From NCBI RefSeq assembly GCF_000282315.2, contig NZ_AKJN02000011.1, positions 1 to 64,000 of the forward strand: a stretch of 64,000 nt of DNA, written 5' to 3'. Positions 51,029 through 61,000 of this stretch are shown here, in pieces. This stretch comes from Pseudomonas sp. GM41(2012) (GTDB taxonomy: Bacteria; Pseudomonadota; Gammaproteobacteria; Pseudomonadales; Pseudomonadaceae). Each line of letters starts with the position of its first letter. The stretch's first letter is position 1. The notes below the pieces were generated by a model. That model was not told where the DNA came from, ran no database searches, and saw only the letters and a list, made by a program, of their open reading frames with translations. The translations under genes were made by a program, and so were the position numbers.

Positions 51029-52480
51029 TCAGAAGCCGGTTGGGGTGCGGGTGTGCCAGTCAGTGTTGAGCTGATACTGGTGGGCAACGTTCAACAGGCG
51101 ACCTTCCTGGAAATACGGGGCGAGCAATTGCACGCCGACCGGCAGACCATCGACAAAACCGGCGGGCATGGACAAGCCCGGCAGACCAGCGAGGTTGGCG
51201 GTAATGGTGTAGACGTCTTCCAGGTACGCAGCGACCGGGTCGCTGTTCTTGGCGCCGAGCTTCCAGGCCGGGTTCGGCGTGGTTGGGCCGAGGATGATGT
51301 CGACCTCATTAAAGGCTGCCATGAAGTCGTTCTTGATCAGGCGACGAATTTTCTGCGCCTTCAGGTAGTAGGCGTCGTAGTAACCGGCCGACAGCGCGTA
51401 GGCACCGACCATGATCCGGCGCTGCACTTCCGGGCCGAAGCCTTCACCACGGGAACGCTTGTACAGGTCGATCAGGTTTTTCGGGTCTTCGCAGCGGTAG
51501 CCGAAACGTACACCGTCGAAACGCGACAGGTTGGAAGACGCTTCTGCCGGGGCGATCACGTAGTACGCAGGGATCGCGTGCTGCATGTTCGGCAGGCTGA
51601 TTTCCTTGACCACGGCACCGAGCTTTTCCAGCTCCTTGACGCTGTTGTGGATCAGCTCGGCAATGCGCGGGTCGAGACCGGCGCTGAAATACTCTTTAGG
51701 AACGCCGATGCGCAGGCCTTGCAGCGAACCGTTGAGGCCGGCGCTGTAATCCGGCACGGGCTCGTCGATGCTGGTGGAGTCTTGCGGGTCGAAACCGGCC
51801 ATGCCTTGCAGCAGGATCGCGCAGTCTTCGGCAGTGCGCGCCAATGGGCCGCCCTGATCGAGGCTGGACGCGTAAGCGATCATGCCCCAGCGCGAAACGC
51901 GACCGTACGTCGGTTTCAGGCCGGTAAGGTTGGTCAGCGCGGCGGGCTGACGAATCGAACCGCCGGTGTCGGTGCCCGTCGCCGCCGGCAACAGACGAGC
52001 GGCAACCGCAGCCGCCGAACCGCCAGACGAGCCGCCCGGAACGTGTTCCAGGTTCCACGGGTTTTTCACTGCGCCGTAGTAGCTCGACTCGTTGGCCGAA
52101 CCCATGGCGAATTCGTCCATGTTGGTCTTGCCCAGGGTCACGGCCCCGGCGGCAGCCAGTTTGGCAACGACAGTGGCGTCGTACGGTGCTTTAAAGTTGT
52201 CGAGCATCTTCGAGCCGCAGCTGGTGCGGATGCCCTGGGTGCAGAACAGGTCTTTGTGGGCAATCGGCGCACCAAGCAGGGCGCCGCTCTCACCATTGGC
52301 CCGGCGTGCGTCAGCGGCTTTCGCCTGCTGGAGCGCCAGGTCTTCGGTGAGGCTGATGAAACTGTTGAGCTGCGGATCGAGCTGGGCGATACGCGCCAGC
52401 AGGGTTTTGGTCAGCTCTTCGGAAGAAAACTTTTTATCGGCGAGACCGCGGGCGATCTCGGCCAGAGTCAATTGATGCAT
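51029..52480 (-). CDS. gatA: Aspartyl/glutamyl-tRNA amidotransferase subunit A
   Basis: A 483-residue amidase-signature enzyme that releases ammonia from glutamine. The catalytic Lys is in APIAHKDLFCTQG, and the Ser-cisSer pair is in VPGGSSGGSAAAVAARLLPA near residues 148-165, followed by GTDTGGSIRQPAAL. Length is standard. It lies 10 nt before gatB and 16 nt after gatC in one operon. Confidence 0.97.
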   Translation of the reverse strand: MHQLTLAEIARGLADKKFSSEELTKTLLARIAQLDPQLNSFISLTEDLALQQAKAADARRANGESGALLGAPIAHKDLFCTQGIRTSCGSKMLDNFKAPYDATVVAKLAAAGAVTLGKTNMDEFAMGSANESSYYGAVKNPWNLEHVPGGSSGGSAAAVAARLLPAATGTDTGGSIRQPAALTNLTGLKPTYGRVSRWGMIAYASSLDQGGPLARTAEDCAILLQGMAGFDPQDSTSIDEPVPDYSAGLNGSLQGLRIGVPKEYFSAGLDPRIAELIHNSVKELEKLGAVVKEISLPNMQHAIPAYYVIAPAEASSNLSRFDGVRFGYRCEDPKNLIDLYKRSRGEGFGPEVQRRIMVGAYALSAGYYDAYYLKAQKIRRLIKNDFMAAFNEVDIILGPTTPNPAWKLGAKNSDPVAAYLEDVYTITANLAGLPGLSMPAGFVDGLPVGVQLLAPYFQEGRLLNVAHQYQLNTDWHTRTPTGF

Positions 52481-52496
52481 TGCAGGCTCTTTCCCT

Positions 52497-52784
52497 TTAG
52501 TCGATGACTTTCGGAACCAGGTACAGGCCGTTTTCGACCGCTGGTGCGATGGACTGATAGGCCTCGCGATGATTGGTCTCGGTCACGACGTCTGCGCGCA
52601 GGCGCTGGCTGGCTTCCAGTGGATGGGCGAGCGGCTCGATACCGTCGGTATTGACCGCCTGCATTTCGTCGACCAGCCCCAGAATGCTGTTCAGGGCCGA
52701 AGTGATGTGTGGAAGATCGGCATCATTAAGGCCCAGACAGGCCAGATGAGCGATTTTTTCCACGTCGGAGCGTTCAAGCGTCAT
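52497..52784 (-). CDS. gatC: Aspartyl/glutamyl-tRNA amidotransferase subunit C
   Basis: A 95-residue belt subunit that clamps GatA to GatB. It begins MTLERSDVEKIAHLACLGLN and has LAHPLEASQRLRADVVTE and a C-terminal NGLYLVPKVID, all typical. First gene of gatCAB, divergent from mreB across 214 bp that carry promoters for both but no other gene. Confidence 0.96.
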   Translation of the reverse strand: MTLERSDVEKIAHLACLGLNDADLPHITSALNSILGLVDEMQAVNTDGIEPLAHPLEASQRLRADVVTETNHREAYQSIAPAVENGLYLVPKVID

Positions 52785-52998
52785 GGGATTCTCCAGTGGA
52801 AGGAAAACAGAACGGATGCTATCCGTGTGTTAGATTGTCGGAACACTACCGCATTTCTACGGTCATAAGGCCGCGATTGTGGGGGTTGGTGCACAGAAAA
52901 GCGGCCAATTTAACATATTGGCGCCTTGCCCAAAATCCCTGTCGTTGTTAGAGTTTGCCGCACTTTTTTACCCACGCGTTGCCTAGGGTCCCTTTCCC

Positions 52999-54036
52999 AT
53001 GTTCAAGAAACTGCGTGGCATGTTTTCCAGCGATCTTTCCATTGACCTGGGCACTGCCAACACCCTTATTTACGTGCGCGAGCGCGGTATCGTCCTGAAT
53101 GAGCCCTCGGTTGTGGCTATTCGGACACACGGTAACCAGAAAAGTGTCGTTGCTGTCGGCACCGAGGCCAAGCGCATGCTCGGCCGTACGCCGGGCAACA
53201 TTGCTGCCATTCGTCCGATGAAGGATGGCGTGATCGCCGACTTCAGCGTTTGCGAAAAGATGCTGCAGTACTTTATCAACAAGGTTCACGAAAACAGCTT
53301 CCTGCAGCCTAGCCCTCGTGTGTTGATCTGCGTTCCGTGCAAATCCACCCAGGTTGAGCGTCGTGCCATCCGTGAGTCGGCCCTCGGTGCCGGTGCCCGT
53401 GAAGTGTTCCTGATCGAAGAGCCAATGGCGGCTGCGATCGGTGCCGGCCTGCCGGTTGAAGAAGCTCGCGGCTCGATGGTTGTCGATATCGGTGGTGGTA
53501 CCACTGAAATCGCGCTGATCTCCCTGAACGGTGTGGTTTACGCTGAATCCGTACGGGTTGGCGGCGACCGCTTCGACGAAGCGATCATCACTTACGTGCG
53601 TCGCAACTACGGCAGCCTGATCGGCGAATCCACTGCCGAGCGCATCAAGCAGGAAATCGGTACTGCCTACCCGGGCGGCGAAGTTCGTGAAGTCGACGTT
53701 CGTGGCCGTAACCTGGCCGAAGGCGTTCCACGCGCATTCACCCTGAACTCCAATGAAGTGCTGGAAGCTCTGCAAGAGTCCCTGGCCACCATCGTTCAGG
53801 CTGTGAAAAGTGCACTGGAGCAATCGCCTCCGGAACTGGCTTCCGATATCGCCGAGCGTGGTCTGGTACTGACCGGTGGTGGCGCCTTGCTGCGTGACCT
53901 CGACAAGTTGCTGGCCCAGGAAACCGGTCTGCCAGTCATCGTTGCCGAAGACCCGCTGACCTGCGTTGCTCGCGGCGGTGGCCGTGCGTTGGAAATGATG
54001 GATAAACACACCATGGATCTGCTGTCGAGCGAGTGA
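52999..54036 (+). CDS. mreB: Rod-shape determining protein MreB
   Basis: A 345-residue bacterial actin that assembles membrane-bound filaments directing lateral wall synthesis. The nucleotide site is shown by SIDLGTANTLIYV (phosphate 1), VVDIGGGTTEIALISLNGVV (phosphate 2) and LVLTGGGALLRDLDKLLAQE (adenosine). The N terminus MFKKLRGMFSSDLSIDLG includes the amphipathic membrane anchor. First gene of mreBCD; a hairpin separates it from mreC. Confidence 0.98.
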   Translation: MFKKLRGMFSSDLSIDLGTANTLIYVRERGIVLNEPSVVAIRTHGNQKSVVAVGTEAKRMLGRTPGNIAAIRPMKDGVIADFSVCEKMLQYFINKVHENSFLQPSPRVLICVPCKSTQVERRAIRESALGAGAREVFLIEEPMAAAIGAGLPVEEARGSMVVDIGGGTTEIALISLNGVVYAESVRVGGDRFDEAIITYVRRNYGSLIGESTAERIKQEIGTAYPGGEVREVDVRGRNLAEGVPRAFTLNSNEVLEALQESLATIVQAVKSALEQSPPELASDIAERGLVLTGGGALLRDLDKLLAQETGLPVIVAEDPLTCVARGGGRALEMMDKHTMDLLSSE

Positions 54037-54068
54037 TCTCGCCGGTTGCATCTATGCTGTTGGCGCGC

Positions 54069-54092
54069 AGGCAGCACTTTGCAGTGCTGCCT
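54069..54092 (+). other. Hairpin between mreB and mreC
   Basis: A perfect 10-bp stem AGGCAGCACT / AGTGCTGCCT with a TTGC loop. The following GTTGGCGTTTATC is only weakly T-rich, so this is an attenuator or 3'-stabiliser that would let MreB exceed MreC and MreD. Confidence 0.7.
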
Positions 54093-54178
54093 GTTGGCGT
54101 TTATCTTCTGTCAGTCTGCATCCAGGCCGGTTTGATGCCGTATGAATAAAGAAAACATTTGCCTGGGAGGAGCGGCTT

Positions 54179-55336
54179 ATTAAACCGCTTTTCACCAAAG
54201 GGCCTTCACTGGGCGTGCGCTTGTTGGTGCTGGTCGTGCTATCGGTCGCGCTGATGGTGGTCGATGCCCGCTTCACACTGCTCAAGCCAGTGCGTAGCCA
54301 AATGTCGCTGGTGCTGATGCAGTCCTACTGGATCACCGACCTGCCACAGCGGCTATGGCAGGGTGTGGCCAGCCAATTTGGCAGCCGTACCGAGCTCGTC
54401 GCCGAAAACGAAAAACTCAAAACCGAAAACCTGCTGTTGCAGGGCCGCATGCAAAAGCTTGCCGCCCTTACCGAGCAGAACGTTCGGCTGCGCGAGTTGC
54501 TTAACTCCTCCGCGCTGGTCAACGAGAAGGTCGAAGTGGCCGAGCTGATCGGCATGGACCCCAATCCCTTCACCCACCGCATCATCATCAATAAAGGTGA
54601 GCGCGACGGTGTGGTCCTCGGTCAGCCGGTGCTCGATGCTCGCGGCCTGATGGGCCAGGTGGTCGAGTTGATGCCGTATACCTCTCGTGTGCTGTTGTTG
54701 ACCGACACCACTCACAGCATTCCGGTGCAGGTGAACCGCAACGGTCTGCGCGCGATTGCCAGCGGCACCGGTAACCCGGAACGCCTGGAGCTGCGTCACG
54801 TAGCTGATACCGCCGATATCAAGGAAGGCGATCTGCTGGTCAGCTCAGGTCTCGGCCAGCGGTTCCCGGCGGGTTACCCGGTAGCGACGGTCAAGGAAGT
54901 GATTCACGATTCCGGTCAGCCGTTCGCTATTGTGCGCGCCGTGCCGACCGCCGCCTTGAACCGCAGCCGTTACCTGTTGCTGGTGTTCACCGACGGCCGC
55001 ACAGCCGAAGAGCGCGCCAACGAAGCTGCCCAGGCTCAAGAAGCCTTGGACCAGCACGGTGGTGGCCCCATCATTCCAGCGACAGTGCCGAAACCGGCCA
55101 TCGTCCCGGCTGCTGTTGCTGCGCCCGCGATTCCGGTAGCGCCGACGGCTGCCCCTGCTGCCACAACCCCGCCCAAACCTGCGGCAACTCATCCTGCTGC
55201 TGCGAAACCTGCCGCCAGCAAGCCGCCCGCGGCGCAACCCGCGGCCGCTAAACCGCCGGCCACGCAACCTGCTGCCGTGAAGCCTGCTGCCAAGCCGCCT
55301 GTCTCTGCGCCGGCTACCACTGGGGGACGAGAATAA
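54179..55336 (+). CDS. mreC: Cell-shape protein MreC, with an ATT start codon
   Basis: A 385-residue bitopic protein linking MreB to the wall machinery in the periplasm. From the ATT the product reads (M)KPLFTKGPSLGVRLLVLVVL, in register with E. coli MreC MKPIFSRGPSLQIR. GGAGGAG lies 6 nt upstream. No ATG, GTG or TTG lies between the upstream in-frame stop and the GTG at 54215, which would delete the N-terminal tail. A membrane helix is at about 13-32, a coiled coil (VAENEKLKTENLLLQGRMQK) at about 68-105, then the beta domains, and a C-terminal tail of about 95 residues rich in Ala-Pro-Lys repeats (KPAASKPPAAQPAAAKPPAT), which is longer than in E. coli. Confidence 0.92.
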   Translation: MKPLFTKGPSLGVRLLVLVVLSVALMVVDARFTLLKPVRSQMSLVLMQSYWITDLPQRLWQGVASQFGSRTELVAENEKLKTENLLLQGRMQKLAALTEQNVRLRELLNSSALVNEKVEVAELIGMDPNPFTHRIIINKGERDGVVLGQPVLDARGLMGQVVELMPYTSRVLLLTDTTHSIPVQVNRNGLRAIASGTGNPERLELRHVADTADIKEGDLLVSSGLGQRFPAGYPVATVKEVIHDSGQPFAIVRAVPTAALNRSRYLLLVFTDGRTAEERANEAAQAQEALDQHGGGPIIPATVPKPAIVPAAVAAPAIPVAPTAAPAATTPPKPAATHPAAAKPAASKPPAAQPAAAKPPATQPAAVKPAAKPPVSAPATTGGRE

Positions 55337-55827
55337 TGGTTGGTGCTACTGCCTCCCGAAATGGCTGGATGGTCTGGCTGACATTCGCCATAGGCATGCT
55401 GCTCAGCGTTTCGCCGCTGCCACAATTCATGGAAATCCTCCGTCCACTGTGGCTGGCCTTGCTGCTGGCATTCTGGGCGTTGGCCATGCCGCAGAAAGTC
55501 GGGATGGTCACCGCATGGTGCCTGGGCCTGGCCGAAGACGTGCTCTACGGCACGCTGCTGGGGCAGAACGCGTTGATCCTGACGCTGATCACGTACTTGG
55601 TGCTGGCGCTGCAACAGCGCCTGCGCATGTTCCCGATGTGGCAACAGAGCCTGGTGATCCTGGTGATCTTTGGCCTCGCGCAGCTTGTTCAACTATGGCT
55701 CAGCGCCCTGACCGGCAATCGTCAGCCGACGCTGGCGCTGGTCTTGCCGGCACTGGTCAGCGCATTGCTCTGGCCATGGATCAGCTACGGTTTGCGCGGT
55801 TTGCGTCGACGCTACAAAATCAACTAA
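55336..55827 (+). CDS. mreD: Rod-shape determining membrane protein MreD
   Basis: A 163-residue inner-membrane protein with five or six hydrophobic helices (WMVWLTFAIGMLLSVSPLPQ; LWLALLLAFWALAMPQKVGM; LILTLITYLVLALQQRLRMF). It has the family loop LGLAEDVLYGTLLGQNAL. Its ATG shares a base with the mreC stop (TAATG). It completes the elongasome operon; the next gene, maf, follows 43 nt later. Confidence 0.95.
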   Translation: MVGATASRNGWMVWLTFAIGMLLSVSPLPQFMEILRPLWLALLLAFWALAMPQKVGMVTAWCLGLAEDVLYGTLLGQNALILTLITYLVLALQQRLRMFPMWQQSLVILVIFGLAQLVQLWLSALTGNRQPTLALVLPALVSALLWPWISYGLRGLRRRYKIN

Positions 55828-55870
55828 TTCGGTCAGGCATTTGCCCGCACCTCGACAGGGAGATGTCTTG

Positions 55871-56467
55871 ATGAAACAGCTGTACCTCGCCTCAGGCTCG
55901 CCGCGTCGGCGTGAACTGCTCACGCAGATCGGCGTGCCGTTCACCGCCATCAGCGCGGACATCGATGAAACCCCTTTAAACAATGAATCCCCGTCGGCCT
56001 ATGTCGAGCGCCTGGCGCGCGGCAAAGCCGAGGCTGGACGCGGGGGCGTCGTGTCCGACGCAGATTTTTGCGTACTGGGCGCCGATACCGCCGTGGTGCT
56101 GGACGGGAAAATTCTCGGCAAGCCGGTTGATGAAGCCGAGGCGTGCGCCATGCTTATGATGTTGTCCGGGTGTGAACATGAAGTCCTGACGGCGATTGCG
56201 GTGCGCGACGGTGAGCGTTGCGAGTCTCGGGTGGTGAGCAGTCTGGTGCGCTTTCGCAACATCAGTCGCGCCGAAGCGGTGGCCTACTGGGCCAGCGGCG
56301 AGCCGCAGGACAAGGCCGGCGGCTACGGTATTCAAGGGCTCGGCGCGGTGTTTGTCGCCGGACTCAACGGCAGTTACTCGGCGGTGGTCGGGTTACCGCT
56401 GTGCGAAACCGCTGAGCTGCTCGGCCATTTCGGCATACCCTGTTGGCAAACCCTTAACGCGCGTTGA
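55871..56467 (+). CDS. maf: Maf-family nucleotide pyrophosphatase
   Basis: A 198-residue house-cleaning NTP pyrophosphatase of the dTTP/UTP (YhdE) type. It has LYLASGSPRRRELLTQIGVP at the N terminus, VLGADTAVVLDGKILGKPVD in the active site and DKAGGYGIQGLGAVFVAGLN GSYSAVVGLPL-type C-terminal motifs with the catalytic Asp and Lys. The ATG at 55871 follows AGGGAGATG. It is commonly cotranscribed with mreBCD and rng in gamma-proteobacteria. Confidence 0.94.
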   Translation: MKQLYLASGSPRRRELLTQIGVPFTAISADIDETPLNNESPSAYVERLARGKAEAGRGGVVSDADFCVLGADTAVVLDGKILGKPVDEAEACAMLMMLSGCEHEVLTAIAVRDGERCESRVVSSLVRFRNISRAEAVAYWASGEPQDKAGGYGIQGLGAVFVAGLNGSYSAVVGLPLCETAELLGHFGIPCWQTLNAR

Positions 56468-56524
56468 GCGTCGTACTGACAAGATGCGGCCATTATCGTG
56501 AACATGCCTGAACGAGACCCTGCC

Positions 56525-57982
56525 ATGAGTGAAGAGATCCTGATCAACATCACGCCGATGGAATCGCGCGTGGCGGTGGTTGAAAACGGTGTGCTGCAAG
56601 AGGTCCACGTCGAGCGCACGCAAAAGCGCGGGATCGTCGGCAACATCTACAAAGGCAAGGTCGTGCGAGTATTGCCTGGCATGCAGGCGGCCTTCGTCGA
56701 CATCGGACTGGACCGCGCCGCGTTCATTCATGCCTCGGAAATCTCCCTGCGCGAAGGCCCGGCGGTCGAGAGCATCAGCTCTCTGGTTCACGAAGGCCAG
56801 AGCCTGGTGGTGCAAGTCACCAAAGACCCGATCGGCTCAAAAGGCGCACGCCTGACGACTCAGTTGTCGATTCCCTCGCGTTATCTGGTGTACATGCCGC
56901 GCACCGCACACGTTGGCATTTCGTTGAAGATCGAAGACGAAGCCGAGCGCGAACGTCTCAAACAAGTGGTCACTGATTGCGTGGCCAAAGAAGGCATCCA
57001 AGAGGCGGGTGGCTTCATCCTGCGTACCGCAGCCGAAGGTGCCGGTGCCGATGAAATCCTCATGGACATTCGCTACCTGCGTCGTCTCTGGGATCAGATC
57101 AACGAGCAGATCAAAACCATCAGCGCGCCGAGTGTGATCTACGAAGACCTCGGCCTGGCGCTACGCACCTTGCGTGACCTGGTGAGCCCGAAAATCGAGA
57201 AGATCCGGATCGACTCCCGGGAAACCTTCCAGAAAACCACACAGTTCGTCGCCGAGCTGATGCCGGAAATCGCCGATCGTCTTGAGCATTACCCGGGTGA
57301 GCGGCCGATCTTCGACCTGTACGGTGTCGAAGACGAAATCCAGAAGGCCCTGGAACGCAAAGTCCCGCTGAAATCCGGCGGTTACCTGGTGGTCGATCCG
57401 GCGGAAGCCATGAGCACCATCGACGTCAACACCGGGGCGTTCGTCGGTCATCGCAACCTCGAAGAAACCATTTTCAAGACCAACCTCGAAGCCGCGACCG
57501 CCATTGCTCGCCAGCTGCGCCTGCGCAACCTGGGCGGGATCATCATCATCGACTTCATCGACATGGAAGATGAAGAGCACCAGCGTCAGGTGCTGCGCAC
57601 ACTCGAGAAGCAACTGGAACGCGATCACGCCAAGACCAATATCATCGGCATCACCGAGTTGGGCCTGGTGCAGATGACCCGCAAGCGCACCCGCGAAAGT
57701 CTTGAACAAGTACTGTGCGAACCGTGCAGCAGCTGTCAGGGTCGCGGCAAGCTCAAGACACCGGAAACCGTTTGCTACGAGATTTTCCGCGAAATCCTCC
57801 GAGAGGCTCGCGCCTATCAGGCCGAAGGCTATCGTGTATTGGCAAACCAGAAAGTGGTCGACCGTTTGCTCGATGAAGAGTCGGGCAATGTCGCCGAGCT
57901 CGAAGGTTTTATCGGACGCACCATCCGATTCCAGGTGGAAACCATGTATTCCCAGGAACAATACGACGTGGTGCTGCTCTGA
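56525..57982 (+). CDS. rng: Ribonuclease G
   Basis: A 485-residue endoribonuclease that matures the 5' end of 16S rRNA. It has MSEEILINITPMESRVAVVE at the start, an S1 domain (GNIYKGKVVRVLPGMQAAFV DIGLDRAAFIH-type), the 5' sensor (RYLVYMPR..HVGIS) and the DNase-I-like catalytic part (STIDVNTGAFVGHRNLEETI; GGIIIIDFIDM with both catalytic Asp). Cys398 and Cys401 in CEPCSSCQG supply the zinc link, a variant of the RNase E CPxC. Start at 56525 chosen over a nine-residue extension by family N terminus. Confidence 0.95.
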   Translation: MSEEILINITPMESRVAVVENGVLQEVHVERTQKRGIVGNIYKGKVVRVLPGMQAAFVDIGLDRAAFIHASEISLREGPAVESISSLVHEGQSLVVQVTKDPIGSKGARLTTQLSIPSRYLVYMPRTAHVGISLKIEDEAERERLKQVVTDCVAKEGIQEAGGFILRTAAEGAGADEILMDIRYLRRLWDQINEQIKTISAPSVIYEDLGLALRTLRDLVSPKIEKIRIDSRETFQKTTQFVAELMPEIADRLEHYPGERPIFDLYGVEDEIQKALERKVPLKSGGYLVVDPAEAMSTIDVNTGAFVGHRNLEETIFKTNLEAATAIARQLRLRNLGGIIIIDFIDMEDEEHQRQVLRTLEKQLERDHAKTNIIGITELGLVQMTRKRTRESLEQVLCEPCSSCQGRGKLKTPETVCYEIFREILREARAYQAEGYRVLANQKVVDRLLDEESGNVAELEGFIGRTIRFQVETMYSQEQYDVVLL

Positions 57983-58057
57983 ATCGGTGTATTTCAACCC
58001 TGTTAGAACGGCTGGCCTCAGCTTTTTGCAGTATTTTTGCCATGGGAGCCAACTGAC

Positions 58058-61000
58058 ATGGAACGTCTGATACGCATTTTGGCCGCACTGACCCGCTGGG
58101 GGCTGGGGCTGTGTGCGTTGGTGTTGGTGTTGTTGGCGTTATACGTCAGCCTCGGCCGAGAGATGACGCCGCTGGTGGCCGAGTACCGTGCCGAAGTCGA
58201 AGCCAAAGCCAGCGCTGCCTTGGGCATGCCGCTGAAAATCGGTGAACTGGAAGGTAACTGGAGCGGCTTTGCTCCGATCATGCTGGCTCACGACGTGATG
58301 GTCGGCGAGGGCGCCAATGCCTTGCGTCTGGACCAGGTGCGCGCGGTGCCGGATCTTTGGGCCAGTCTGATGGCGCGTGAAGTGCGCATCGCTCACCTGG
58401 AACTCAGCGGCCTGAAGATCAGCCTCAAAGAAAGCGAGGACGGCCATTGGGCGCTGGAAGGTTTGCCGGTGCAGCAGGATCAGCCGCTGGATCCTGAGCA
58501 ATTGCTCAATCACATGCAGATGGTTCAGCAACTGTCGGTACTCGATAGCCAGGTCACTTTGCAGCCGCTGCAAGAGCAACCGCTGACCCTGACTTACGTC
58601 GGCTTGAATCTGAAAACCGGGGTCTCCCGTCAGCGACTCGACGCCCGTTTCACCCTGCCCGATGGACAACCGGTGGCCGTCAGTCTGCGTACCCGCCTGC
58701 GCGCCAGCGAATGGAAAGACGGCGAGGTTGAAGCTTATTTGAGCCTGCCGCAAAGCGACTGGTCGAAATGGTTGCCTGAGCGCCTGACCCAACAATGGAA
58801 TTTTTCCGAGTTCAAGGCCGGCGGCGAGCTTTGGGTGAACTGGAACAAGGGCGCCCTGCAGAGTGCTGCGATTCGCTTGAACGCGCCGCAACTCAAGGGT
58901 GCGTACGCCGAGCGCAAGCCGATCCAGATCAACAATCTGGCGCTCAATGGCTATTTCCAGCGCAGTTCCGAAGGCGCCCTGATCACCCTGGATTCGCTGG
59001 CCATGAGCCTTGGCGAGACCCGCTGGGAATCGCATCTGCAACTCAAACAAAACGCGGCGACCGACACGACTGAAGAGCTTTGGCATCTGCAAGCCGACCG
59101 TCTCGACCTCACCCCGATCACCCCGATACTCAATGCCTTGGGGCCGCTGCCCGAAGGCGTTGCTACGGCCGTTGAGCGACTCAAAGTGACCGGTGGCCTG
59201 CGCAACGTGCTGATCGACTTCCGGCCCAATGCCACCGACGACAGCAAATTCAGCTTTGCCGCCAACCTGGATCGGGTCGGCTTCGATGCCTATCACGGCG
59301 CTCCGGCGGCGCGAAATGTCAGTGGCAGCATCAGCGGTGATCTGGGCGGTGGTGAGCTGCGCATGGACAGCAAGGATTTTTCCCTGCACCTGGACCCGAT
59401 TTTCGCCAAGCCATGGCAGTACATTCAGGCCAATGCCCGGCTGACCTGGAAACTCGATAAAGAAGCCTTCACCTTGATCGCGCCGTACCTGAAGGTGCTG
59501 GGCGAGGAGGGCAAAATTGCTGGCGACTTCCTGATCCGCCTGCATTTCGACCACACCCAGGAAGACTACATGGACCTGCGGGTCGGTCTGGTGGACGGCG
59601 ACGGTCGTTACACCGCCAAGTACTTGCCGACAATGCTCAGCCCGGGGCTGGACGAGTGGCTGCGTACGGCGATTCTCAAAGGTGCGGTGGACGAAGGCTT
59701 CTTCCAGTACCAGGGTTCGCTGAACCATGGGGCCGCCGAGACAGCCCGCAGCATCAGCCTGTTCTTCAAGGTTCACGATGCCGAACTGGCCTTCCAGCCA
59801 GGCTGGCCACATGTCAGTAATGTCACGGGTGACGTGTTTGTTGAAGACAGCGGTGTGCGGATCCTGGCCAGCAAGGGGCAGTTGCTCAATACCCAGGTCA
59901 GCGACATTTACGTCAATATTCCCCGTGCGCCAGCGGGGCAAAACGTCCATCTGTTCCTCGACGGCGGATTCGCCGGCGGGTTGGGCGATGGCCTGAAGAT
60001 TCTCCAGGAAGCGCCGATCGGCACCGCAGCCACCTTTGCCGATTGGGAAGGCGAGGGCGATCTGCGGGGCAAACTGAAACTGGACATTCCATTGGTCAAA
60101 GGCGAGCAGCCCAAGATCCTCGTCGACTTCAATACCGCCAAGGCTCGTCTGAAACTGGCCGAGCCAACGCTGGAGCTGACTCAGCTCAAGGGCGATTTCC
60201 GTTTCGACAGCACCAAGGGCTTGAGCGGGCAAAACATCACCGCGCGCGCCTTTGATAAACCGGTTACTGCACAGATTTTCGCCGATGGCGGCCCCGGCAA
60301 CCTCAAGACTCGCGTCGTCGGCTCCGGCCTGGTCGAGGTCCAGAAACTGACTGACTGGCTGAATGTTACTCAGCCATTGCCAGTGTCCGGTGTGATCCCT
60401 TATCAGCTGCAACTGAACCTTTATGGGGCCGACAGTCAATTTATGGTCAGCTCCAACCTCAAGGGTGTAGCAATCGATTTGCCGGCGCCGTTCGGCATGG
60501 CGGCCGACGTCGGCCGCGACACCACGTTCCGCATGACCCTGCAGGGACCCGAGCGGCGCTACTGGGTCAACTACGGTGAGTTGGCGAACTTCACGTTTGC
60601 GGCGCCGGCCGGTAACTTTGCCGACGGTCGTGGCGAGTTGTTCCTGGGGGGCGGCAATGCCGTGCTACCCGGCGCCAAAGGCCTGCGGGTGCGCGGTGTG
60701 CTGTCGGAACTGGATGTCGGCCCCTGGAAGGACCTGGTAGACAAGTACGCCGGTCAGGATCCGGGCGGCAACGCCAAACAGTTGCTCAGCAGCGCGGACC
60801 TCCAGATCGGCAAACTCAGCGGTGTCGGCACCACGCTCGATCAGGCGTCGGTGCAGTTGAACCGCAAGCCTGCCGCATGGGCCTTGCAACTCGACAGTCA
60901 GCAGGTCAAGGGCAGTGCGAGCATCCCCGATGCGAAAGCCGCTCCGATTGCGATCAATCTGCAATACGTGCGTTTGCCGGCGCCAGACCCGACGGTCCTG

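Noticed and set aside
54142..54183. 13-codon frame before mreC as an independent gene
   Set aside because: No ribosome site and too short to support as a gene; kept only as part of the mreC start observation.
58139..60439. 766-codon open frame antisense to yhdP
   Set aside because: Same reasoning: it lies entirely within a clear coding gene, and no start signal is visible.
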